NCBI GenBank assembly: GCA_964385195.1
Contig: CAYLOC010000153.1
Location: 1 to 8,161 of the forward strand
Source: CAYLOC01 sp964385195
GTDB lineage: Bacteria; Actinomycetota; Actinomycetes; Propionibacteriales; Nocardioidaceae
Length of the DNA stretch: 8,161 nt
Reading direction: 5' to 3'
Shown here: piece after piece, positions 1 through 4,998 of the stretch
How positions within the stretch are numbered: position 1 is the stretch's first letter
Layout: the number at the start of each line of letters is the position of its first letter
The notes under the pieces: generated by a model
Told to the model about the DNA's origin: nothing
What the model saw: the letters and a program-made list of their open reading frames with translations, nothing else
The model's database searches: none
Program-made: the position numbers and the translations under genes

Positions 1-635
1 GAGGTCACCAGCGTGTTCCAGGTGAAGATCGGCATCCGCCAGATCGTCATGCCGGGTGCCCGCATGCAGAAGATCGTGGTCACGAAGTTGACCGCGCCGA
101 GGATGGTGCCGGTCCCGGACATCCACAGCCCCATCGTCCACAGGTCACCGCCGTACCCCGGGGAGTACATCGCGTTCGACAGCGGCGTGTATCCGGTCCA
201 GCCGAACGCCGCCGCACCCTGGGGGGTCAAGAATCCGATCAGCGTGATACAGCCACCGAAGAGGAACATCCAGTAGCTGAACATGTTCAGCCGCGGGAAC
301 GCCACGTCCGGCGCCCCGATCTGCAGCGGCATCACGGCGTTCGCGAACCCGATGAACAGCGGCGTCGCGAACAGCAGCAACATGATGGTGCCGTGCATCG
401 TGAACAGCTGGTTGTACAGCTCGTCGTCGACGAACTGCTGTCCCGGGCGGGCCAACTCCGACCGGATGATCATCGCCATCAGGCCGCCGACGAGGAAGAA
501 CGCGAACGACGTACACAAGTAGAGGTTGGCGATCAGCTTGTGGTCGGTCGTGGTGAGGTACTTGACGAGCAACTGACCCTTGGTGAGCTGGGCCGGTTCC
601 TGGGTCGCGACCCGAGACGCGTCTATCGCAGTCAC
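1..635 (-). CDS. ctaD: Cytochrome c oxidase subunit I (aa3 type), N-terminal part, runs off the left edge
   Basis: Catalytic heme-copper subunit of the aa3 terminal oxidase, which reduces O2 to water in the cytoplasmic membrane while pumping protons. The first 211 codons are visible, out of about 550-580 usual for actinobacterial CtaD. The protein reads VTAIDASRVATQEP, then four hydrophobic helices at about residues 33-57, 80-105, 120-140 and 165-190. His81 in MHGTIMLLLFATP matches the helix II ligand of low-spin heme a, and Asp110 in IGAPDVAFPRLN is at the conserved GAPDMAFPR position. The CuB ligands and the Tyr-His crosslink lie beyond the window. The GTG start is chosen because it gives the whole family N-terminus, overlaps the ctaC stop as GTGA (632-635), and has GGGAGG (642-647) six bases upstream inside ctaC. 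Translational coupling with ctaC is very likely. Family identity is certain; only the truncation by the window edge limits the description. Confidence 0.97.
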   Translation of the reverse strand, partial: MTAIDASRVATQEPAQLTKGQLLVKYLTTTDHKLIANLYLCTSFAFFLVGGLMAMIIRSELARPGQQFVDDELYNQLFTMHGTIMLLLFATPLFIGFANAVMPLQIGAPDVAFPRLNMFSYWMFLFGGCITLIGFLTPQGAAAFGWTGYTPLSNAMYSPGYGGDLWTMGLWMSGTGTILGAVNFVTTIFCMRAPGMTIWRMPIFTWNTLVT

Positions 636-1510
636 TTCTCGCCTCCCGCGCTGCCGGTGTCAAGACCGGCTTCCTGGTAGGGCAACTTCGGGCCCTTCAA
701 GAGTCCGACCTGGCCCTTCTTCTCCAACTGCTTCATGTGCTGGTTGAACTGCTCCGGGGTCACCACATGGACCCGGAAGAGCATCTTCGAGTGCAGGTAC
801 CCGCACAACTCGGCGCACTTCCCATCGTAGGTCCCCAATTTCGTGGGGGTCACGGAGAACTTGTTGTGCCGTCCGGGGAGGACGTCGAGCTTGAAGTACC
901 ACGACGGGACCCAGAACGAGTGGGCGACGTCGGCCGAGTGCAGTTTGAAGGTCACGGTCTGGCCCTTGGCCAGCCACAGGGTGGGCAGATGCGCGGTGTT
1001 CCCGACGTCATGGACGGTCTTACCGTCCGCGGCGGGCTCATGCAGGTAGTTGAACGTCCACGACCACTGTTGTGCGGTCACCAGCACGCTGTGCTGGGGG
1101 TTGTCGACGGGCTTCAGCACCTTGTCCTGGGTTTTCACGGTGAAGAAGAACAAGACGATGACGATGATCACCGGCGCCACCGTGTACAGCACCTCCAACG
1201 GCAGGTGGTACCGGATCTGCCGCGGGACGTCGTCGTCGCTGCGCCGACGGAAGTGGATCACCGAGAAGATGATCAGGCCCCACACGATGCCGCCGACGAT
1301 GAAGGCGGCGATCCAGGCACCGATCCACAGCGAGTGCATGTACGGCGCGCGGTCGCTGGTCGGAGCGTCCAGACCCAACCGCTTCAGGTGGTCGATGGTG
1401 TCCTGGGAACACCCGGCCAGGGTCAGGCACAGCAGCAGCCCGCCTAACGCCGCACACACCCGCCGGACACGCGGCCGACGGGTTCTGCGATCGGGAGGGA
1501 TCCGACTCAC
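632..1510 (-). CDS. ctaC: Cytochrome c oxidase subunit II, CuA-binding lipoprotein
   Basis: Accepts electrons from cytochrome c (in actinobacteria often the cytochrome bcc complex) through the binuclear CuA centre and passes them to subunit I. The predicted protein has 292 residues: an Arg-rich n-region, a hydrophobic h-region and lipobox LTLAGC with Cys34 as the predicted lipidated residue. Two transmembrane helices follow at about 59-87 and 105-125, then a periplasmic cupredoxin domain. The CuA set is complete: His197 (DVAHSFWVP), Cys232, Glu234, Cys236, His240 and Met243 in CAELCGYLHSKM. The aromatic patch QQWSWTFNY (about 147-155) matches the electron-entry region. The GTG start at 1510 is preferred because AAAGGTGG lies four bases upstream and the signal peptide then begins normally. 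In-frame starts at 1537 and 1546 lack a ribosome-binding site and would add a poor leader. The gene is followed directly by ctaD with a 4-bp overlap. Confidence 0.96.
   Translation of the reverse strand: MSRIPPDRRTRRPRVRRVCAALGGLLLCLTLAGCSQDTIDHLKRLGLDAPTSDRAPYMHSLWIGAWIAAFIVGGIVWGLIIFSVIHFRRRSDDDVPRQIRYHLPLEVLYTVAPVIIVIVLFFFTVKTQDKVLKPVDNPQHSVLVTAQQWSWTFNYLHEPAADGKTVHDVGNTAHLPTLWLAKGQTVTFKLHSADVAHSFWVPSWYFKLDVLPGRHNKFSVTPTKLGTYDGKCAELCGYLHSKMLFRVHVVTPEQFNQHMKQLEKKGQVGLLKGPKLPYQEAGLDTGSAGGEK
642..647 (-). promoter_or_regulatory. Ribosome-binding site of ctaD
   Basis: GGGAGG lies six bases before the GTG start of ctaD and inside the last codons of ctaC (Gly-Gly-Glu-Lys). It decides the ctaD start and supports reinitiation after the overlapping ctaC stop. 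Confidence 0.75.
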
Positions 1511-1514
1511 GCAG

Positions 1515-1522
1515 CCACCTTT
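1515..1522 (-). promoter_or_regulatory. Ribosome-binding site deciding the ctaC start
   Basis: AAAGGTGG lies four bases upstream of GTG at 1510-1508. No comparable purine-rich site precedes the two upstream ATG/GTG-type starts at 1537 and 1546, so this site argues for the shorter 292-residue protein. Confidence 0.65.
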
Positions 1523-1559
1523 CTTGTGGGTAGCCATACACACCATTCGGCTGAGGTAA

Positions 1560-1565
1560 ACATTA
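1560..1565 (-). promoter_or_regulatory. Possible -10 element for ctaC-ctaD
   Basis: TAATGT fits the TAnnnT pattern of actinobacterial housekeeping promoters and would start transcription near 1553, giving a leader of about 40 bases. No recognisable -35 hexamer is found 16-18 bases upstream (CGCTCT is there instead), so this is only a candidate. It lies in the 141-bp gap after adoK, the only non-coding space before ctaC. Confidence 0.3.
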
Positions 1566-1574
1566 CTCCAGACG

Positions 1575-1589
1575 CCGCTCGCAGAGCGG
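1575..1589 (-). terminator. Small hairpin between adoK and ctaC, possible weak terminator
   Basis: CCGCTC-TGC-GAGCGG forms a perfect 6-bp GC-rich stem with a 3-base loop, 62 bases after the adoK stop codon. A second weaker pairing (GGGGC at 1597-1601 with GCCCC at 1611-1615) lies just before it. Neither is followed by a T-run, so any termination would be of the U-less type described for actinobacteria. It could equally be a leader or operator structure for ctaC. Confidence 0.3.
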
Positions 1590-1651
1590 AGGAGGTGGGG
1601 CTGCAGCGGCGCCCCTGATCGTCCGTCCCGGTCATCGACATCATCGAGACC

Positions 1652-2644
1652 CTACTGCCTGCTGGTGGACACGCTCAGCCGGGTCGCGGTCTCCTTGGCC
1701 GATACCTCGCCGTAGGCCCGGCTCATCCGGCCGAGGAACCCGTCCTGGTCGAAGGTGTACTCCTGGGTCCCGACGGTCTCCACGACGTAGGCGGCGAGCG
1801 TGCAGCCCACCTCTGCTGCCCGCTGGTGCGCGAGCCCCGCCCCCACCGCGCCGAGGAAGCCGGCGCGGAAGGCGTCGCCCACGCCGGTCGGCTCCACCGC
1901 AGGGACGTCGGCGACCGCCGGAACGGTCAGCGGCGGACGGTCCCGTTGCTCGATGCGCACCCCGCCGGGACCGAGGGTGACGACCCGTACCCCGACACGC
2001 TGCAGGATCTCCTCCGGGCCCCATCCGGTCTTCTGCTCGGTCAGCGCGGCTTCGTACTCGTTCGACAGCAGATACGTCGCGCCGGTGATCAGGTGCCGGA
2101 TGGTCTCGCCGTCGGCGTGGGCGAGCTGCTGGGAGGGGTCAGCGGCGAACCGGTAGCCGCGGGCGCGGCACTCCTCGGTGTGCCGCAGCATCGCCTCGGG
2201 GTCGTCGGGTGCGAGGATGACCAGGTCGAAGCCGCCGACGCGCTCGGCGATCGGCGCGAGCTCGATGGCGCGGGCCTCGGCCATGGCGCCGGTGTAGAAC
2301 GACGCGATCTGGGCATGGGCCCGGTCGGTGGTGCACAGGAACCGGGCGGTGTGCCGGGTCTGGGAGTAGTGCAGCGCGGAGCAGTCCACATGGTGCCGCT
2401 CCAGCCAGGACCGGTAGTCGGCGAAGTCCTCACCCACGGCGGCGACCAGCACCGGGTCCAGCCCCAGCGCAGCCAGCCCGAAGGCGATGTTGCCCGCACA
2501 GCCCCCTCGCCGTACCTGCAGGTCATCGACGAGGAACGACAGCGAGATCTTGTCCAGCTGCTCGGGAACGAGGGACTCCTCGAACGTTCCCTCGAATGTC
2601 ATCAAGTGGTCGGTCGCCAGCGACCCACTCACCGCGATCCGCAT
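1652..2644 (-). CDS. adoK: Adenosine kinase, PfkB/ribokinase family (AdoK type)
   Basis: Phosphorylates adenosine to AMP with ATP in purine salvage; cytoplasmic. The 330-residue protein follows the mycobacterial AdoK pattern closely, as I recall that sequence: MRIAVSGSLATDHLM at the N-terminus, KISLSFLVDDL (32-42), RRGGCAGNIAF (45-55), HTARFLCTTD (98-107), then FAADPSQQLA (166-175). PTGVGDAFRAGF (252-263) is the PfkB signature 2 region with catalytic base Asp257; the usual Asp at the head of that motif is Glu251 here. GTQEYTF (292-298) corresponds to the C-terminal GTQEW segment. The ATG at 2644 is chosen by homology. A TTG at 2659 in the same frame would add five residues, and neither start has a clear Shine-Dalgarno sequence. 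The bases just upstream belong to the inverted repeat at 2644-2754. General PfkB sugar kinase activity is the alternative, but the AdoK-like motifs make adenosine the best guess. Confidence 0.9.
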   Translation of the reverse strand: MRIAVSGSLATDHLMTFEGTFEESLVPEQLDKISLSFLVDDLQVRRGGCAGNIAFGLAALGLDPVLVAAVGEDFADYRSWLERHHVDCSALHYSQTRHTARFLCTTDRAHAQIASFYTGAMAEARAIELAPIAERVGGFDLVILAPDDPEAMLRHTEECRARGYRFAADPSQQLAHADGETIRHLITGATYLLSNEYEAALTEQKTGWGPEEILQRVGVRVVTLGPGGVRIEQRDRPPLTVPAVADVPAVEPTGVGDAFRAGFLGAVGAGLAHQRAAEVGCTLAAYVVETVGTQEYTFDQDGFLGRMSRAYGEVSAKETATRLSVSTSRQ

Positions 2645-2754
2645 TCGCCGACCCGTCAATCTGGCACCGTCGAGCCGTCAATCTTGCCCGCGCTCCTCGC
2701 CATTTTCGGCGCAAGTTTGGCGGTTGGAGGGCGCAACATTGACGGGTCGACGAA
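2644..2754. repeat. 111-bp imperfect inverted repeat made of four 17-bp units
   Basis: The arms 2644-2687 and 2711-2754 are symmetric about position 2699, with 35 of 44 positions complementary by eye and a 23-bp spacer. The outer parts (CGACCCGTCAAT, 2649-2660, against its complement at 2738-2749) pair perfectly for 12 bp. Each arm holds two related 17-mers 22 bp apart: CGACCCGTCAATCTGGC (2649-2665) and CGAGCCGTCAATCTTGC (2671-2687) on plus, CCAACCGCCAAACTTGC (2727-2711) and CGACCCGTCAATGTTGC (2749-2733) on minus. It occupies nearly all of the gap between the Fe-S carrier stop and the adoK start. It may be a REP/BIME-like dispersed repeat, a degenerate MITE, a terminator for the upstream gene or a regulatory hairpin; the window shows only one copy of the whole structure. 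Confidence 0.8.
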
Positions 2755-2759
2755 GCGAG

Positions 2760-3161
2760 TTAGTGGAAGGAGTCACCGCAGGCACAGGAGCCGGCGGCGT
2801 TGGGGTTGTCGATGGTGAAGCCCTGCTTGTCGATGCTGTCGACGAAGTCGATAGTGGCGCCGTGCAGGTACGGCAGGCTCATCCGGTCCACGACGACGTT
2901 GACCCCGCCGAAGTCCCGGACGATGTCGCCGTCGAGGGCGCGCTCGTCGAAGAAGAGCTGGTACCGCAGTCCGGAGCAGCCGCCCGGCTGTACCGATACC
3001 CGCAACTGCAGGTCATCGCGGCCTTCCTGTTCCAGCAGCGCCTTCACCTTCGCCGACGCGTTGTCGGTCAGGACGATGCCGTCTGTGGTCGGCTGGGTGG
3101 CCTCGAGCTGTTCGGTCATGGTCGATGCTCCATCGGTTGCCGTGCTGGTTCCGTTGTCCAT
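2760..3161 (-). CDS. erpA: A-type iron-sulfur cluster carrier, HesB/IscA/ErpA family
   Basis: A-type carriers hold or deliver Fe-S clusters to target proteins in the cytoplasm. The protein has 133 residues: a polar, Thr-rich N-terminal stretch of about 27 residues, then the HesB fold starting at GIVLTDNASAKVKALL. The three conserved cysteines are present: Cys62 in QPGGCSGLRYQ, and Cys126 and Cys128 in GSCACGDSF near the C-terminus (CxC with Ala rather than the common Gly). FFDERALDGD and GFTIDNPNA are also family-typical. It strongly resembles the HesB-like protein that neighbours adoK in mycobacteria (Rv2204c, about 118 residues). ATG at 3161 has GAGGGGAG nine bases upstream. An internal ATG at 3119 (MTEQLEATQ) also has GGAG nearby and would give 119 residues, closer to the family length. 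The symbol erpA is by family; hesB-like is equally fair. Confidence 0.9.
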   Translation of the reverse strand: MDNGTSTATDGASTMTEQLEATQPTTDGIVLTDNASAKVKALLEQEGRDDLQLRVSVQPGGCSGLRYQLFFDERALDGDIVRDFGGVNVVVDRMSLPYLHGATIDFVDSIDKQGFTIDNPNAAGSCACGDSFH

Positions 3162-3170
3162 GGTGACACA

Positions 3171-3178
3171 CTCCCCTC
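3171..3178 (-). promoter_or_regulatory. Ribosome-binding site of the Fe-S carrier gene
   Basis: GAGGGGAG lies nine bases before the ATG at 3161 and favours the longer 133-residue product over the internal ATG at 3119. Confidence 0.55.
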
Positions 3179-3208
3179 GCCGATCGGTAGTAACCGCCCA
3201 GCATGTGG

Positions 3209-3220
3209 CGCGGCGCCGCG
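3209..3220. repeat. 12-bp perfect palindrome
   Basis: CGCGGCGCCGCG sits in the 74-bp gap between the glycerate kinase stop and the Fe-S carrier start. It could be an operator-like site or part of a short hairpin. In DNA this GC-rich such a palindrome can also arise by chance. Confidence 0.4.
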
Positions 3221-3235
3221 TCGGGCTCGGGCGGC

Positions 3236-4330
3236 TCAGCGCGACCAGGTCCGGGCGATACGCCCGGCCAGCCTCTCCAGGCTGGGTCCGGGCTCGGCGA
3301 ACGCCGCAGCCTCCCCCACGGTGTCGACCAGGGAGTACGCCGACTCGATCCCGACCGAGCGCATCTCCCGGGCCCCGAGGCGTACCTGGCCGGCCAGCAC
3401 GATGCAGGGCCGCAGCACCGACGCCGCTACGGCGGCGACACCGACAGGGACCTTTCCCGCGCGAGACTGGAAGTCAAACGACCCCTCACCGGTGACGACC
3501 AGGTCCGACGCGGCCGCCTGCTCGCGCAGCCCCACCGCATCGGCGACGAGCTCCAGACCGGCGACCCGGCGCGCGGTCCCGGCCAGCCCGAGGGCGAACC
3601 CGATTCCTCCGGCGGCACCGGCACCGCGTGCGTTCGCGGCGGAGCGGTCGGTGCGGTCCGCAAGCCGCTCCAGCAGGCTGTCGACGGGGATCAGGTCCTC
3701 GTCGGCGAGGCCCTTCTGCTTCCCGAACACGTTCGTGGCCCCCCGCAGACCCAGCAGCGGGTTGTCCACATCGGTGGCCAGGACGACCTCGATCCCCTCC
3801 ACACGGCGACGGAACGGTTCCAGGTCGACGTCCTCCAGCTCCGCGAGGCCGGCCGGCCCGCCCCGGAGCGCCGGCTCCGGGCGGGAGCGGGCTCCCAGTG
3901 CCGCGAGGATGCCGGCGCCGCCGTCGTTGGTGCCCGAGCCGCCGAGCCCGACGACCACCGTGCTAGCGCCGCTGTCGATCGCGGCGCCGATCAGCGTGCC
4001 CACGCCGACGGTCGTGGCGTGGAACGGGTCGCGCCGGTCGGTGAGGTGGGTTCCGCATGCCTGGGCGGACTCCACGTACGCGGTGTCGCCAACGCGCAGG
4101 ACCGTCGCCGGTGTGGGGTCGCCGTACTGGTTGTCGACGGTGCAGGCGAGGATCCGCCCGGACAGGGCCTGGTGGAGGACGTCGACGAAACCGGGTCCGC
4201 CGTCGGACATCGGGGTGGAGACCAGGTCGTCCCCCGGCGCCGAACTGCGCCAGCCGGCTGCGATCGCGGAGGCGACCTGAGGAGCGGTGAGGGTCCCGCC
4301 GAAGGAGTCCGGGGCAATGAGCACGCGCAT
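3236..4330 (-). CDS. Glycerate kinase, GlxK/GarK family (type 1)
   Basis: Phosphorylates D-glycerate with ATP, feeding glyoxylate/glycerate carbon into glycolysis; cytoplasmic. The 364-residue product has the usual family length and motifs in order: MRVLIAPDSFGGTLTA (1-16), PMSDGGPGFVDVL (40-52), GLGGSGTNDGGAG (128-140), ATDVDNPLLGLRGATNVFG (185-203) with KQKG (204-207), GAAGGIGFALG (238-248), and DLVVTGEGSFDFQS (276-289) with GKVP. The widely seen DSFKGS segment reads DSFGGT here, so the Lys is replaced by Gly11. The frame stays open upstream to 4696, but ATG at 4330 is chosen because the family signature begins exactly there and the upstream translation is the antisense of another gene. Its ribosome-binding site is weak. 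It is divergent from the membrane protein gene at 4404, with 73 bp between them. Exact product (2- or 3-phosphoglycerate) is not decided by sequence here. Confidence 0.92.
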   Translation of the reverse strand: MRVLIAPDSFGGTLTAPQVASAIAAGWRSSAPGDDLVSTPMSDGGPGFVDVLHQALSGRILACTVDNQYGDPTPATVLRVGDTAYVESAQACGTHLTDRRDPFHATTVGVGTLIGAAIDSGASTVVVGLGGSGTNDGGAGILAALGARSRPEPALRGGPAGLAELEDVDLEPFRRRVEGIEVVLATDVDNPLLGLRGATNVFGKQKGLADEDLIPVDSLLERLADRTDRSAANARGAGAAGGIGFALGLAGTARRVAGLELVADAVGLREQAAASDLVVTGEGSFDFQSRAGKVPVGVAAVAASVLRPCIVLAGQVRLGAREMRSVGIESAYSLVDTVGEAAAFAEPGPSLERLAGRIARTWSR

Positions 4331-4391
4331 GCAGGCATCGTCCCACGTCGGGAAGTGACGACCGGTTGCTGCCACCGTGGGGATGGTGAGG

Positions 4392-4397
4392 TATACA
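4392..4397 (+). promoter_or_regulatory. Candidate -10 element for a leaderless transcript
   Basis: TATACA ends six bases before GTG at 4404, so transcription would begin about at the start codon itself. Leaderless genes beginning with ATG or GTG are common in actinobacteria. No good -35 hexamer is visible; TTGCTG at 4366-4371 is 20 bases upstream of the -10, longer than normal. Confidence 0.4.
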
Positions 4398-4403
4398 AGG
4401 GGT

Positions 4404-4964
4404 GTGAGCACTTCCGATCCCGGCCGCTCCGGCCACGAGTCCACCCGCGAGATCGCGCAGGACTCCCTGTACGGGGTCTCTGCGGAACAGCCTCCCGGCG
4501 CAACCACGCAGGGGGTCTCCTCGGACGTGATCCGGCAGACGTTCCACGACCCGGAGGCACCCGGCGGGAAGGTCGTGACCGAGTTCGAGCGCCCCGTGGC
4601 AGCGCCGCCGCTCTCGGACTCGGACAAGGCCAAGTTCGGCGGCTTCCTGGTGCTCTTCGCCAGTGCATGGCTGTTCTTCATGCCGTGGGTGTTCAACTAC
4701 CCGAACACGGAACCCGCCGGTGACGTGCACGCACGCGACACCGTGGTCGCGATCGTGTGCGCGTTGTGCGGACTGTGGCTGATCCGCAGTTCCAGGAGCG
4801 ACCTGCTGGCGCTGATCCCGAGCGGAATGGCGGGGCTGGGGCTGCTGATGGGCGCGCTGTTCGACCCGGGCCCGTGGACGATCATCATCGGCGGCGAGTT
4901 ATTCGCGGCGGTGCTGATCCTGGTGGGCGTGGGACTGCACTGGCTGTTGTCGCACCAGCACTAG
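4404..4964 (+). CDS. Four-helix integral membrane protein, SPW-repeat-like, function unknown
   Basis: I do not recognise a named gene. The 186-residue product has a hydrophilic, probably cytoplasmic N-terminal region of about 78 residues. Four hydrophobic segments follow at about 79-98, 113-127, 135-152 and 158-182, ending in a short His-containing tail (LLSHQH). The first hairpin, with FASAWLFFMPWVFNY before a loop and then DTVVAIVCALCGLW, resembles one SPW repeat; helices 3-4 look like a weaker second copy. This is a by-eye resemblance only. It is not CtaF, whose sequence and length differ. The GTG at 4404 is preferred because a -10-like TATACA sits where a leaderless transcript would need it. 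In-frame ATGs at 4377 and 4383 lack a convincing ribosome-binding site at proper distance. The helicase gene follows after 34 bp, so the two are probably co-transcribed. The divergent membrane protein next to Rv2205c in mycobacteria may be its positional counterpart. Confidence 0.75.
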   Translation: MSTSDPGRSGHESTREIAQDSLYGVSAEQPPGATTQGVSSDVIRQTFHDPEAPGGKVVTEFERPVAAPPLSDSDKAKFGGFLVLFASAWLFFMPWVFNYPNTEPAGDVHARDTVVAIVCALCGLWLIRSSRSDLLALIPSGMAGLGLLMGALFDPGPWTIIIGGELFAAVLILVGVGLHWLLSHQH

Positions 4965-4986
4965 CCGGCCCGGCCGCCGTGGCCGC

Positions 4987-4995
4987 GGAGGGGAG
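4987..4995 (+). promoter_or_regulatory. Ribosome-binding site deciding the helicase start
   Basis: GGAGGGGAG lies three bases before GTG at 4999 (seven from its GGAGG core). It fixes the GTG as start; no other start in this frame is nearby. Confidence 0.75.
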
Positions 4996-4998
4996 CCT

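Noticed and set aside
2644..2754. CRISPR array or transposon terminal repeats
   Set aside because: The units are in inverted pairs with 5-bp separations, not regularly spaced direct repeats, and no transposase or target-site duplication is visible.
2487..4280. 597-codon open frame on plus across the glycerate kinase and Fe-S carrier genes
   Set aside because: It is antisense to two genes with clear family motifs, its product is Arg/Ser/Pro-rich without any domain, and such long shadow frames are usual in DNA of this GC content.
4331..4696. Upstream extension of glycerate kinase to 4696
   Set aside because: The family N-terminus starts exactly at 4330 and the extension is antisense to the membrane protein coding region.
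3203..4723. 506-codon open frame on plus overlapping glycerate kinase and the membrane protein gene
   Set aside because: The product is Gly/Arg-rich low-complexity translation of the opposite or shifted frame of real genes, with no recognisable motif.
4404..4964. Membrane protein as cytochrome c oxidase subunit IV (CtaF)
   Set aside because: It is near ctaC/ctaD, but it is on the other strand, longer than CtaF and lacks its characteristic N-terminal helix pattern; the long polar N-terminus and SPW-like hairpin fit better with an unrelated family.
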